Assembly: GCF_019578655.1 (NCBI RefSeq)
Contig: NC_063263.1
Coordinates: 1,612,001 to 1,676,000, forward strand
Direction: 5' to 3'
Origin: Ricinus communis
Taxonomy: Eukaryota > Streptophyta > Magnoliopsida > Malpighiales > Euphorbiaceae
DNA length: 64,000 nt
Shown here in pieces: positions 12,701 through 25,113 of the stretch. Every line of letters starts with the position of its first letter. Position 1 is the first letter of the stretch. A model generated the notes under the pieces. It was given only the letters and a program-made list of their open reading frames with translations. It did no database searches and was not told where the DNA came from. A program made the translations under genes and the position numbers.

Positions 12701-12998
12701 TAGACAAACAACTCAAAGAATCAGTAGAAACCAACTTGTCAGTCTCTTTTATCTCTTCTAAAAGTGGCACTAAAAGCTTCAGTCTTCTCACCAAATTTAA
12801 GCACTCCTTTTTCTGTGTTCTTCTGTACCCAGGATAAGATCCAACGGTCTCAATGCAATCAATCATATCTCTAACCATATTATTCTTATCATCTCCACCG
12901 TTAGATGAACTTGAAACACCACCACCACCACCACCATTGCCACCTTTCTTTTCTCTCTCCATCATCAACATCATCATCATCAGCTTCTGCCTGTCCAT
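9739..12998 (-). CDS. PUB15: U-box/ARM-repeat E3 ubiquitin ligase (PUB15-like)
   Basis: A plant U-box E3 ligase that would move ubiquitin from an E2 to substrates. There are four exons: 12998-12630, 12519-12403, 11750-11325 and 10794-9739 (123+39+142+351 codons, 655 residues). Every intron is GT...AG and all junctions fall between codons. Residues about 40-260 form the U-box N-terminal domain. The U-box lies at about 282-355, split by the last intron after V-A-T-G-Q. ARM repeats fill about 385-645, with the repeated pattern G-A-I-P-P-L-V and N-L-S. The start has a Met-rich run, then Gly and Ser runs from simple repeats. Length and the N-terminal wording ([10 protein letters not shown]) fit Arabidopsis PUB15 better than PUB13/14; this assignment is from memory of the family. 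No lesion is seen. It is the only intact host gene here and is flanked by transposons. Confidence 0.93.
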
Positions 12999-15900
12999 AT
13001 CTTACTCAAAACCAAAGCTCAGAGTCTTGAAAAGGGTCCTCAAGTTGTCAAATTATAATAATATGTATAAGGTAAAATAATCAAGAAATTGATGCAGTTG
13101 TTATTGCTATATGTAAATAAGCTTAGCTGACAAATAACATGATTTTGTAGCTTATGACACATAGAATATCTTAATCTACAAAAGTAACCAAGTGTAGAAT
13201 AAAATCCAAAACTTTGCACGCCAACACAATCACTATGAATGGACAAAATGGGATTCTTTAGCAAAAAAGTAAAGAAATGAGAAGCAAGTATTAGCCACAC
13301 AGTGTTGGGGATTTTCAAGAAACAAATCGAGCAAGTAACAGTTTTAACTTCTTTTCTTTTTTCTTTTTTTCTCCCTTTTTTTGGTCCCCTTTTGATTTCT
13401 TCACACTCAATGGAGGACTATACAATCCTTTACTCAAGTGTGGAAAACAATACATTCCAGCCTCGTTCAATCTCGCCCATTTTTTTAACTCTTCAAGCTC
13501 ATTCAAAAAAAATATAAATACAGTCTGTTCATTAAAGAAGATTTGCAATTTTGTATGCGAGCGTACAAAATATGTTTCCCAACGTTGGACACAAAATCTT
13601 CATTTTCATTTATTAAGATTTATTTAGTTTTTATCTCTACTTCTGTCAAGAAATAAGATTTACTATTGCATATTTTCCAGTCTGCAGTAGTGTACAGTTC
13701 TAACTTTACTCTCTAAGATTCTTCCGAACATAGGATAAAGGGTGAAAATAATAGATGCCTGCAATAATTCAAAAGATCATTTTCTTTTTTTTTTTTTATT
13801 CTTTAGAAGAGTTATTCATTTTATTCTTTACGATGGTTTTTTTTAATCACTTTAAAGCTTATAATAGCTCTTTATAGATATTTTTTACTATAACAAAATA
13901 TATTCCTTATAGAAAAAGAAGCTAATTATTCGTAACTTATTATTTATTTTTAAACTATAATCATATTATAAAAACAAACAATAAAACTTGTTTAAATAAT
14001 TAATATTTTAAGATATTTAAACTTTTATTAATGCTAAATTTAGTTGAAATCTATTAAGAAATTTATTTTATTTAAAAAAATATATGAAAAAAATAAAATA
14101 AAAATAATAAAGTTAAATGAGATATTTTGATGTCACGGAATACATTAATAAACCAATATAAAATTCATTTAAAAATTCTATTTATTTTGGTGGGATTTAG
14201 TTTAGCCAGAATCAATTTTACACAAATTTGAATATGTAGAATTTTAAATTAATTTTCACTTCACTCAAAGCACGTAAATTTTAAATTTATAAATAAATTC
14301 TATAAATTTTATGAATTTCAATTAAAGATAATGTAAGATTTTATTCACTTTTTATATTATATTTGATTAAAATAATATAAGATTTGATTCATTTTTTATA
14401 TTATATTTGGTGAAATTTATAAAAATTATAGAATTTATTTACAAAATTTAAAATTTATATATTTTAAATAAAAAAATTAATTTAAAATTTTACATAATTA
14501 AATTTGTATGGAATTGATTATAGTTAAACTAAATTCTACTAATTAGTTTTATAATATTATAATATTTATTCTTTTTATATTTTTTTTTTAAATAAAATAA
14601 TTTTTTGTGAATTTTAATAAAATAAAATTTTAAAAACTAACATATTTGATTGATCCAATTCAGTATAATTTTTGTGCTTATTAAATAATAACTCATCTAT
14701 TAAAACAAAAAGAGTTTAGATTTAAAATTAGACAGTAAAACCTGAACTTAAAACCTCAGCTCGTAAGATCAAAGGCTCCTGCGGCAGCGTATTTAAGAAT
14801 AAACTTTTAACTTTTTTAACTACTTCCTCAAATTCCAAAATATCATTTTAAAAATAATATTTGTGAGAAGCTCGAATGACTCTCGTTTCCAGTATTTAAT
14901 TTTTCCGGGTTTTTGACGCAATTGTTTTATTTATTTTTAGTTCTTATTTATATACATTTATTTGTTTGACAAAATGACGCGTTTTCACGTGCAACCTTTT
15001 TCTTGGACGGTTTCTAAGTGAGTGCCCACTTCCGCCTTGTTTTTTTCTTTTTCCTTTTTATTTCTCTTTAGTGTTTGCGGTGCTGACTGTCGAGTCCCAC
15101 CGCAACTGGAGCTCCATGGCTCCCTCCTTCCTTCACTTGGCTTTTGTCTTTTTGGCATAATTCTTCAGTTTTTTTATTTTGTTTTAATTTATTAATATTT
15201 TTGTATTTTTATTGTTTTCATAAGAAAACTTTTGTAATCATTTTAGTAAATTTTAGATTTTATTTTTTTTCCTTTAGTTAAAAACTACTGAATTGGTATT
15301 TGTTTTTGTATTTTTATTTTGTAAAGAGACAAGAAAATCTAGTGGTGGAGCCTTTTCATATATATCTGGTTTCCGTGTTGAAATTGAGGCGGAAATATGT
15401 CACCCTACCAATGCCCACGTTCCACCAACCGGATAAAACTGCCCTTCATTTTCATGCATCTAAATCTTTTATTTGGAAAAGGATAAAAAGAAGAAAGAGA
15501 ATTCAATAATAAAAGAGTTTTTCTTTATCTATAGAAGAGATAATTTTTATTTTTTATTCTTTATTTTCTATCTGTTTTACAATAAAATTAAGAAAAACAA
15601 AAACTGGGGGTAAAAGATAAAAAATGAATTCTCTCCTTTATTTTTTGAATGCCATTTAAAGGTGTTGAATGGTATTTTCCATCTCTTTTCTTTGTAAGTT
15701 CCCAGACAAAAGGTCAAGAAACTTTTGTTTGAAAAATTATGTTTCAAATCTTTTAGTTTTTTTTTTTTCTGAAATCTAAATTGATATTGGATAATTATAA
15801 ATTTTAGAGTTGTAATTTTTTTATTTTATATTTAAATTATTTTTTTTATTTAGTTAAATATTCAAATCTGTTAATTTATATATATTATACTGTGTCTTAT

Positions 15901-17099
15901 AGGTTGTTTAAACTAAAGTAATAATTTAACTTATTTTATATTAAATGATCTAAATATATATATTTTTATTCATCTATATTTATAATTTTTATATTTTTAT
16001 ATTTTTTTATTAAATCTTCTTTTAGTATTAAAAAAATATTAGACTAAATATTTTAGTTTTTATTTATTTTTTCAAAAATTACTCATTATTTTTATTTATA
16101 AATTTTCTTATAACATTTAATACCATTCTCTTTCTTCTCTTATTATTTTGAGGTAAAAGAATATATTTTATTTTTTGAAGTGAATGTATAAAATTTAAAG
16201 AATATGTAAATAATATTTAATTTTTTTATTTTTTATTTTACTTGAATGAATGAGAAAAATAAAATATTTTTTTTTTGATCTTTTAAAAAAGAATAGAATT
16301 TTACAAAAATAGTGCTGAAAATGAATAAAAATAAGAAAAATATGATATTATTTTAAAAAAAAAAGTAATTAAGTCAATTTACTATTTAAAATAAATCAAA
16401 TAAATAAACACTTTTAATTTATAAAATCAGCTAGAGACACTATATTAAGTATTTTTAACAGCTTCAAATACTTAATTAAATAAAAATCAGCTTAAATATC
16501 AAAATTAGAAAAAATAAATTCGTAATTTTTCTGATAGATATTCATTAAAAAAATCAGAAAGCAGTATATAAACAATAAAAGGAGAGGTAATAGTACTTTT
16601 AGTCCATGAGATTTATTGAAGATCCAGCAATTATGTTTCATTACTTAATCATTAAGAGATATGACAGTAGTTTTACCTACTTTCAGCTTTTAACTACTTT
16701 TATTGTTAGAGATAAATAAGTATTTATGTCACTTAATTAAAAAAATAGTATTCTAATATAATACATTGAGATTTTGCTAATATGCTTTAATTTATTAATG
16801 TCACGTTTTTACTTTATTTGGAATATATATATATATTCATTATCTTTATTTATTAGCTAAAGATATTATTTACTAAGATAAAATAGTACTATTTAATAAG
16901 TGTTATGTAAAATAAATCAAATCACATCAATATAAACTTATAATGTTATAATAAAATATCATTTCTTTTTAAGTAAAAATAGAAAATCAGACATCAACAA
17001 ACATATCAAGACATTCCAACCAAGTTGATCTATTCGTAGCATCCTTTTCATTTAATTGGAGTCTGAATAATTAGTTAATAAAATAAAAGGTAAATATAA
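12999..17099. other. AT-rich spacer upstream of the PUB15-like gene
   Basis: No gene is recognised. The 12999-13560 part should hold the promoter and 5' untranslated region of the U-box gene, but no single TATA box stands out. About 13700-16500 is extremely AT-rich, with long A and T runs. A short more GC-rich island at about 14940-15130 has no open frame of note. The scattered short frames here are not supported as genes. Confidence 0.6.
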
Positions 17100-18676
17100 A
17101 GAATACAATACCAAACAAGAACTAGCAAAATCTAAAGTTCTCTCACCTACTTAAATCATCACTTACTTCTCTAGAGCAAAAAACAGCACAAGCATCCCAC
17201 CAAGCTAAGTTCGAGATAGTCATCCCATGTCTCATCAAAATATATGTTGGTCTATTTCCTCGAAATACATGAGTTGCTCGAAAGTGTATTTACAGTATAT
17301 ATCAGAGACAACTAGTTTACTCCCTACGAAGTTCCCAGGGAATCGATATCCCTTTACGTTTAAGGCAATGGACAACAAAAGTGGAATCAGATTCCAGCTA
17401 TAGATCATGCCAATCAAACTCTCAAGCCTTAGAAGTTGCAAAAATTGCAGCACTAAGCTCCGCGTAGATAGCACTTCAGTCACCAAAAGTAAAAGCAAAA
17501 GCACTTTTGACAAAATCTTTTGAATTACGGAAGGTACCTCCTGCCCTCGAAACACCGGACAGTGCAGAGCCATCAGTTTTCACCTTAGTCCAACTCGAAC
17601 AAGGTAGTTGCCATATGACCGAAATAATAAGGGGAGCCTTGCTTGGTTTGCAGCTAATTCTAAGTTGCTGCAAAATAGAGAATTCAAGAATTGAATTTCC
17701 TCATGCTTATAATTCTAAAATAATCACATTCTTTCAAAGCTGCCCAAATCCATCTCGGAACATGAAAAATTGAGTAGTCTTGGTGTTAAAAAATGATGAG
17801 ATTCCTTATTCTCCATATTAACTAAATCGAGTGTAATATGGTTGTACGCCACAACACAGCAACTTGAGAGCTGAATGGTTGTCAACTAGCAAATGAAATC
17901 AGATAAAAAAGATGCGAAAATGAAGGTAGTCGCTTACCAAATAGAAAAAAAATGCCTAAAGATTGAGCAAAGCTGTAGTGCACAAAAATATGATCATTGG
18001 TTTCAAAAGCTTTCAAACATAGATAGCAGCGCGAAACCATAGTCATCCCCTTTTGATAAAGATTATCATTAATTGGAAAATATCCAAGCAGAACACGCGA
18101 TCATACAAAAGATCTCAAGGGATGAAGGAAATATTCCAAATGAAAGAATGCCAAGGGACTGAAGCTCGAGAAGCTCTAATATAATTGTAATTGACGGAAA
18201 TACTACCACCAGTTGTAGTAGTCCAAAGACATACATCTTTCTCTTCAAAACCATGCTTAACTTCACAAATAACTCGTTGCATAGAAATGTCCATGGTTAG
18301 GGAAAAGTGTCCACTCATTTACTGCTAAAAAATAATTGACAGATTCCATTAACTTGCTTTGAACACGAAGAGGAATGTTGAGTTGCATGGCCATAGGAGG
18401 AACCAACCATTCATGAGTCCAAAAGTTTAATTTGCTTTGCTCCCTACTAATCCAACAGACTTGGTCTCTAAGCATAGCCAAATTAAGATGCTCTAGATTT
18501 TTCAAATCTACTCCTCCATTATAAGGCATAGCCAAATTGAGATGCTCTAGATTTTTCAAATCCACTCCTCCATTATAAGGCAAACAACAAATCTTCCATA
18601 GCACAGAGATGAGCTTGTTAACTGATATTGAACTCGTCCACAAAAAGTTATGCATACACTTATTTAATAAAGAGAT
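17100..18676 (-). pseudogene. LINE-A 3' segment (RT end, zf-RVT, RNase H)
   Basis: From 18655 leftward: an N-F-L-W-T block and the L-K-N-L-E-H-L-N-L-A block (duplicated, see separate entry). Next is a zf-RVT-like zinc region near 17955-18045 (S-R-C-Y-L-C ... H-I-F). Last is an RNase H-like domain at about 17673-17235, with W-T-K-V-K-T-D-G-S-A and L-E-S-D-S blocks giving two of its acidic residues. Multiple stops are present. Sequence after about 17100 is AT-rich spacer. Confidence 0.8.
18472..18579 (-). repeat. 54-bp in-frame tandem duplication in LINE-A
   Basis: Two adjacent 54-bp copies (18472-18525 and 18526-18579) differ at only two positions. Being a multiple of three, they duplicate 18 codons (the P-Y-N-G-G-V-D-L-K-N-L-E-H block) without shifting the frame. 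Confidence 0.92.
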
Positions 18677-19024
18677 TGTGAAATATATTTGTACAATGAT
18701 GATCTCTTTACAGTATATGAATTCTAAGTATTACAATGTGAGTATGCTTTGTTATTTACATGGTTGAGCTTTGTAACGGTCCTTAAGCTACCAGTTTAGC
18801 TCCTATGTCTATGTCAACATTCATTTTTCTGATCTTGGATGGGTTGAAGCGACCTTTCTTTCTTAGGGAAGAAAGGTTGCTCCTTTTTTCCTTTCTGCCA
18901 GGCCTGTGATGAGTTGTCTGTACAGCTGAGAGCTGTACAGACCTGAGGCCATGCTGCTAGTCCCTTTACCCTTTGGTTCTTGTTTATTTGACTGGGTAAC
19001 TCTTTCTTCTGTTGGTCTTTAATA
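18677..19024 (-). repeat. 3' LTR of copia A
   Basis: 348 bp, matching the 5' LTR. Its outer plus-strand start is TGTGAAATAT. The inner end reads TTTAATA where the partner has TTTAACA, so the LTR start TG has mutated to TA. The plus-strand bases CTCCCC at 19025-19030 are the complement of a polypurine tract. Confidence 0.93.
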
Positions 19025-20034
19025 CTCCCCTTCAAGTTGTGTTCGAAAAGATTAATAGAACCCATCTTGCTAAGAAGATTTTGATGTTGTACTTTGTCAA
19101 GCACTTTTGTAAGTATGTCTGCTAATTGTTCGTTGCTTCTAACAAATGGGGTTTCAATTTCTCCGAATTGAACCTTTTCTCTTATGAAGTGACAGTCAAC
19201 CTCTATGTGTTTAGTTCGTTCATGGAAGACTGGATTTGATGCGATGTGTCTAGCTGCCTGATTATCACAGTACATCTTCATAGATCCTGTGCATTCTATT
19301 TTCATGTCGGCTAGTACTTGTTTGATCCAAATGAGCTCACTAGTGGTTGAAGCCATGGCTCAATATTCTACTTCTGCACTGGATCTTGCGGTCACAGACT
19401 GTTTTTTACTTTTCCAAGTTACTAGGTTTCCTCCTACAAAGGTGCAGAATCCTGAAGTTGATTTTTTGTCACAACTTCCTGCCCAATCTGCATAAGAGAA
19501 ACCAACAATAGTATTAGTATTATTATTATTTTTCATCCAAATTCCTTGGCCGGGAGTGCCTTTAAGGTATCTGAGGATTCTATCAATAGCATCTAAGTGA
19601 GAGGTACGAGGAGCATGCATAAACTGGCTGACCGTGCTTACATCATAAGTGATATCTGACCTTATGACAGTTAAATAAATCAATTTTCCTACTAGGCGTT
19701 GGTAGTGACCTATGTTGCTTAGCAGGTTACCATCTTCTAGATTGAGCTTAGTTTTTATTTCCATGGGGGTATTTATAGGTTTGGCTCCTATTTTTCCAGT
19801 TTCCCTTAGCAAGTCAAGGACGTACTTTCTTTGGGACATAAATATGCCTTTATGTGATTTGGCTATTTCTATTCCAAGGAAGTAAGTCAGTTGACCGAGA
19901 TCTTTAATGTCAAATTTCCTTTTCAACTTCAGTTTTACTTCTTCAATCTCTTTGTTGTTGTTGCCTGTTATGATGATGTCATCAACATATACTAGAATAA
20001 TAATGGTGCTCGTGTGGGTGTGCTTTACAAACAT
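18814..20034 (-). pseudogene. Copia A RT C-terminal part and RNase H
   Basis: The intact catalytic box L-V-Y-V-D-D-I-I lies near 19975-20000. The T-Y-F-L-G-I-E and R-Y-L-K-G-T-P-G blocks follow, then the RNase H blocks A-D-W-A-G-S, S-S-A-E-V-E-Y and Y-C-D-N-Q-A-A. A TGA at 19357-19359 replaces an expected Arg codon (CGA to TGA) and splits the frame. The second open part ends at 18814, inside the 3' LTR, and the sense frame probably stopped near 19030. Confidence 0.88.
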
Positions 20035-21293
20035 AGAGGAATCAGAAGAGCATTTATGAAAATTAATTTTTAGAAGAAAATGGCTTAACTTGGCGTACCA
20101 TGCTCTTAGAGATTATTTCAATCCGTAGATTGCCTTTTTTAGCTTACATACCAAGGAGTGATCAACGGTAGCCTTGTAACCGGGAGGAGGAGTCATGTAG
20201 ACTTTTTCTTCTAGAGAACCTTGAAGAAATGCATTTTTGACGTCCATTTAGAATAGGCTCCATCCTGAATTAGTGGCAACAGATAACAAAATACGGACTG
20301 TACTCATTTTTGCTACAGGAGCAAAGGTTTCCTGGTAGTCGACCCCATAGGTTTGGGTGATCCTTTTGCCACTAACCTAGCCTTAAATCTCTCTATGGTT
20401 CTATCATGCTTATATTTTACTTTATACACCCACTTACATCCTACGGGTTTTTTATTAAGTGGAAAGACAGTAAGATCACAGGTGTCATTTCGTTCTAAGG
20501 CCTGAAGTTCCTCTTCCATAGCCTTACACCAGTAGGAGTTGGTGTTAGCTTCATAAAAGGAGGTAGGTTCGATATGCTTAGTGATACTTCCTAGATAAGC
20601 TTTATACTGATTTGATATGGTCTTATAAGTAACAAAAGTTTGGATAGGATATGATACCTTATATGACACATAGTCCCTTAACCTGATAGGAGGTCTGATA
20701 GGTCGAGTGGATCTGCGTAAGGCAATTTCTTCTTGAGGCTCATTAGCAGTATCTCCCCCTGAAGAAATTGCCTGAGAGTTGGGAACAGACTCCCCCTCGG
20801 GGTAAGTGTCCTGTGCTGAACTGTCAAAAAAGGAAATATTAGATGGAAATAACAAACGATGAGGTGTAGGGGTGCTGATTGGATCATGGGGATAGTAGGG
20901 TTCATGTTTAGCAAAGGAAACGTCCCGAGAAAAATAGGTTTTGTGAGTGATGGGGTCATAACACTTGTACCCCTTTTTTCCAGAAGAGTATCCTAAGAAT
21001 AGGGTTTTAACGGTGCTTCTATCGAGTTTATGCTGTCTTTTAATATGAACAAAGCTAGTACAGCTGAAGACGCGGAGGTGGCCAAGATCGTTTTTGCGAT
21101 TTTTGAGGATTTCAAGAGGACTGGGGTTTTTTAACTGGACACTAGGTAGGCGATTGATGAGGTATGTGGCGGTTAGGAGGGCATCCGACCAAAAAATATT
21201 AGGTACATTGTGTTGAAAGAGTAAAGTACGTGTGACTTCAAGGAGGTGCCTATTTTTTCGTTCTGAAACTCCATTTTGTTCGGGAGTATTCAC
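20035..21293 (-). pseudogene. Copia A integrase C-terminal part and RT start
   Basis: It opens at the N-T-P-E-Q-N-G-V-S-E-R-K-N block that carries the integrase catalytic Glu (21293-21250). It continues through the integrase tail into the RT start (W-C-K-A-M-E-E-E-L and C-K-W-V-Y-K-V-K). A frameshift after R-L-V-A-K-G near 20360 and two TAA codons in the following RT part (about 20248 and 20114) break it. Both TAA codons sit where Gln is expected. Confidence 0.85.
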
Positions 21294-22123
21294 ACATGTA
21301 GTCTGATGGAGAATACCTATCTGGTAAAAAATTCAGAAAAGTTTTTGTTAACATATTCTATGCCATTATCAGAACGAAAAATTTTAATTTTGGCATTATA
21401 TTGATTGTGAATAAAATTGAAGAAATTTTGAAAGCAGGTAAAGACTTCATTTTTTCCTTTTAATAAGTAAAGCCAAGTAGTGCGAGAATAATCATCAATA
21501 AATGTGACAAAATAGCAAAAATGATTATAAGAAGTGACAGGGGCCGGGCCTCAAACATCAGAGTGAATTAATTCAAATAAGTTTTCAGAAGTACTTCAAG
21601 ATAAAGGAAAGGGTAATCGTGTATGTTTGGAAAATTTGCAAATATGACAACAACTGAAATTTAATTTGGAAGGAAAAAGCTTATTTAAAACTGGGTCGGA
21701 TGGATGGCCTAGCCGCCGATGCATCAGCATCCCTTGATCGACTAGGTTCGTCGATGCAAGACAATGGTTGATGGGGTCTTGTAGGTAGTAGAGTCCATTT
21801 TGACAATATCCCTCACCAATCATCTTCCCTGTGATGCGATCCTGAAACATGACTGAATTCGATGAAAAGATGACATTATAATTTAAATAACGTGTGATTT
21901 TGCCAACAGATAATAAATTTGATTTGAAATCAGGTAGTAATAAAATATCAGGAATAGTTTTATGAAGCAGAGTAGAGGTGCCAATAACATGCTGAGACTC
22001 TATTGGGACAAAAGTGTGAAGCTTTGTAGGATCCCATGTCATGTGATCGGTAGCTCCTGAATCAATAATCCAATCGTGAGAGTGAAAATTAGTAAAATGA
22101 CTTTGAGAGTTAGAAATTGAACC
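21294..22123 (-). pseudogene. Copia A protease and integrase N-terminal part
   Basis: The protease active site I-D-S-G-A-T-D-H-M lies near 22040-22070. It is followed by the Gag-pre-integrase zinc region (H-R-R-L-G-H-P ... C-C-H-I-C) near 21620-21720 and the integrase core start (H-S-D-V ... D-D-Y-S-R-T-T-W) near 21460-21560. Stops interrupt at about 21595 and at two further points before 21300. Confidence 0.82.
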
Positions 22124-23370
22124 TCACCCACGGGATTGCTGTTGATTGACGAGGGATTGGAGCTGAGAAATAAGCTGGGAGAGTTGCAAATTTTCTGTTG
22201 AGTCGGGTCGGATCGGTTGGGAAAACTGGGTTGGATCCGAATTTGACCAACCGGGTGGATCGGGTCGAGCCGGGTCAGATCGAACCAGGTCGGGTTGAGT
22301 CAAGGTGGGCTGGGCTGAATTGCTCTGTATGGGCCAACTGGCTGGGCTGAAGTCTGTAGGATCAGGTTGCTTAAGCTTACCCGCTCCAAGCCACGGACCC
22401 GACCCACGCAATTGGCTTCCCACGTCGCCCCGAACCCTTTCTTCATATTTTTCATCATTTCTAGGGTTTTTCTGGCAGACGCCCCCAAATCGCTTTTCTC
22501 CCCTTTCTCTTCTTCCTCCGCCCTCGTTTCGACTGTTCACATAACTCCCTCGATATGAGACGGGCGAAGGTTCGGGTGAAGGTGCCAGCACCTGTCGTGG
22601 GTGTGACCCTGCCTTCGGCAGTGGTTGCACCTTTTGACAGGAGCAGGCACTCCCCGTATGCACTGCGTGCCCATTTGGTTTAAGTGTCGAGTAAGAAAGG
22701 CCCGATTTTCTGATCCTTCGGTAAAGTTACTATTCATGGTAGCGCATCGGGTCTCTTCCTGCTGGATAGAGGCCATGACCGAGTCGATTTTTAGTAGGTT
22801 GTTTGACAGAAGGATCTGCGATCGCAAACCTTCGTAGCTGGAATCTAAACCCCCCAGGTACGTATAAACAAGGTATTGTTCTTCCCTTCATTGTAATTCT
22901 TCGGGGTTGTTTGTTTGGGGTAAGTAACTCTGCAATTCTTCCCATCTTGTTAAGACTTCTGTTGCATATTCTGATGAATTTTTGGTTCCTCGTGTGATTT
23001 GAGAAAGCTCTTGTCTGAGCCTGAAAATATGGGTAAAATTATTTTGGTGCCCGTAGAGACCCTTCATCTTTTCCCAAATTGCTTGTGATGAATCCATTAA
23101 AATACAGAGTCGGGAAATTTATGTTTCCATGGTGTTGATGATCATTGACATGACCAAATGGTCAGTCGTTTGCCACTCCTCCATTTTTTCCGATTCTTCC
23201 TCTGTTGGATCCTCTGGATTTACTAGTCTTGGTTTCTTTTTACTTCCAGTTATGAAACCCAATTTCTTTCTGCCACTGAGACCGATGTAAATAGACTTCG
23301 ACCACTCAAAATAATTTTGGCTACCTCTCAGCACAATATTGGTGATTTTTGTGGTGTCATTGTGAGCCAT
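22124..23370 (-). pseudogene. Copia A gag with zinc knuckle
   Basis: The start ATG at 23370 opens a Gag of the plant copia type (N-Y-F-E-W-S-K-S-I-Y block near 23310). Stops occur near 23117 and 22885, and a frame change occurs near 22550. A zinc knuckle with intact C-X2-C-X4-H-X4-C spacing (C-N-H-C ... H-T-H-D-R-C) lies near 22590-22640. It is followed by a proline-rich stretch with many S-D-P/R-P-D-P units at about 22200-22350 and a glutamine-rich end. Gag would package element RNA in particles. Confidence 0.85.
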
Positions 23371-23421
23371 TTTGAATGCTTGATTCTGTGTTTAAGAGGG
23401 GGTAGATGATGACAGGTTAAA

Positions 23422-23436
23422 CCTGCTTTGATACCA
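23422..23436 (-). other. Primer-binding site of copia A
   Basis: The minus strand reads TGGTATCAAAGCAGG directly against the LTR end. The first bases match the initiator tRNA-Met complement, with one change from TGGTATCAGAGC. This is the usual primer class for plant copia elements. Confidence 0.85.
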
Positions 23437-23758
23437 TGTGAAATATATTTGTACAATGATGATCTCTTTACAGTATATGAATTCTAAGTATTACAATGTG
23501 AGTATGCTTTGTTATATACACGGTTGAGCTTTGTAACAGTCCTTAAGCTAGCAGTTTAGCTCCTATATCTATGTCAACATTCATTTTTCTGATCTTGGAA
23601 GGAAGAAAGGTCGCTCCCTTTTTCCTTTCTGCCAGGCCTGTGATGAGTTGTCTATACAGCTGAGAGCTGTACAGACCTGAGGCCATACTGCTAGTCCCTT
23701 TACCCTTTGGTTCTTGTTTATTTGACTGGGTAACTCTTTCTTCTGTTGGTCTTTAACA
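23437..23758 (-). repeat. 5' LTR of copia A
   Basis: 322 bp, matching 18677-19024. On the plus strand it begins TGTGAAATAT and ends GTCTTTAACA. It is immediately followed (minus direction) by the primer site. It lacks about 26 bases present in the other LTR near the sequence GATCTTGGA. Confidence 0.95.
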
Positions 23759-24788
23759 GAGATAAATCATTTTGGCCATTTATAAACAATAAAAGAGTGA
23801 AGAAAAAAATCTTAAAATCAATAATTTAACCAGAGTTAATCGACTAGCCATCAAAAGAGAAGACCATTTCCATTTTGTAAATTTGCTAATAATTTTATCT
23901 ACCATAGGTTTTAACCACTTTCATTTCAGTGCCCCTACAAAAAGAGCCACCCCAAAGATAGTTTAAAGGGAGAGAAACTCACTTCATGTTAACCACATCT
24001 TGTATTCTTTAGGCCCTTCTAAAAGAAATACTTTTACCAAAACAAATTTCAGATTTATCCCAATTAACAAACTACCCGGATAATGAACCATAAAGATAAA
24101 AAAAAATATCATTGATAGCTTCCAAACTCACAAGAGACGCTTTTCCAAACAATAAGACATCGTCAACACATAGCAAATGAGAGGAAAAAGAAGAAGCTCT
24201 CGAATAAGCCAAAATTCCTCGAGCCAACACTCAATGAAATTAATCTGCTTAATAAAATCCTTAACAATATAAAATAACAGAGGAGAAAGCGGGTCTCCTT
24301 GCCTAACACCTCGAGAACAAGAAAAATACCCTTTTGGATCACCATTAATCATAATAGAAATTCTAAAAGAGGCGAATATGCTAAGTACACAGTCTTGAAT
24401 CTTAGAGAAAAACCAAAAGCATCCAAAACATCAAGAGTAAAATTCCAATCCATAGTATCAAAAGCCTTTTCTATGTTAATTTTTAAAGCCATATTCCCAC
24501 CAAAATATTTTTATCAAGCGACTTGACATCCTTAGAAGTCATTGCAGTGCAGTCAGAAATGATTTTACTCTTCAAGAAATCAAATTATTTTCTAAAAATA
24601 ATTCGAGTAGCAATCACAGCTAATCTATCAGCCATAGTCTTAGTAATAATTTTAAAACAAAAATTACTAAGAATTATAGGTCTGTACTGGTCATTAGAAA
24701 TGGCATTCATAATCTTAGGCAAAAGAATCATAAAGCTAGAGTTAAGACTAGTGGTTACGGAACTAGACTCAAATAAACTCTAAACAAC
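23759..24788 (-). pseudogene. LINE-A middle segment (RT core)
   Basis: Contains the L-P-K-I-M-N-A-I-S-N-D-Q-Y-R-P-I block near 24680-24740. It also has the F-S-C-S-R-G-V-R-Q-G-D-P-L-S-P block near 24280-24330, and the catalytic box near 24150-24160. The box reads C-V-D-D instead of Y/F-A-D-D: the aspartates are kept but the two preceding residues are changed. Several stops and frameshifts are present. It ends at the copia-A target duplication. Confidence 0.8.
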
Positions 24789-25113
24789 TGTTGGATGGTA
24801 GAGTAGAGATGAAGTTGAGAACATAAGTAAAAATTTAATTTGATAAAAACTTCTTTTTCTCACACATTGATTCATTTAGATATCAAGTTTAAATACAAGG
24901 AAGTGTACATAAAAAGAAAACTAAGTACAGCAGCAAGGTTAATCTATCTAACCCTAGTACAACAGCGTGGTGATGCCTTGAAATAAGGATCACCTTTGCT
25001 TTTTAACTAAAGACTAACTAAAGCCATCATTTCAAAGAAATATTATTGCAGGAAACTAACAAGCAAAAAGAAAAAAAAATTTAAGTTTCCAAGGAAAAAC
25101 TCAGCTGTCAACA
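24789..25113 (-). repeat. 3' LTR of copia B
   Basis: 325 bp, same ends as the 5' LTR. The adjoining plus-strand bases CTCATCCTTGAG are the complement of a purine-rich tract expected before a 3' LTR. Confidence 0.93.

Larger units (their letters stand above)
18677..23758 (-). mobile_element. Complete copia element A with both LTRs
   Basis: 5082 bp. The 5' LTR is 23758-23437, the primer site 23436-23422, gag-pol about 23370-18814, and the 3' LTR 19024-18677. The flanking 5-bp duplication GAGAT (18672-18676 and 23759-23763) marks the insertion into LINE-A. By eye the two LTRs differ by about ten substitutions plus one gap of about 26 bases, so the insertion is moderately recent. Coding domains are in copia order (Gag, protease, integrase, RT, RNase H) but carry stops and frameshifts. 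Confidence 0.95.

Noticed and set aside
13302..13548. Overlapping short frames upstream of the PUB15-like gene
   Set aside because: Low-complexity A/T-run translations on both strands, without start context or similarity.
13700..16500. AT-rich block as a replication origin, matrix attachment region or centromeric satellite
   Set aside because: Only base composition supports it; no repeat unit or defined motif was seen.
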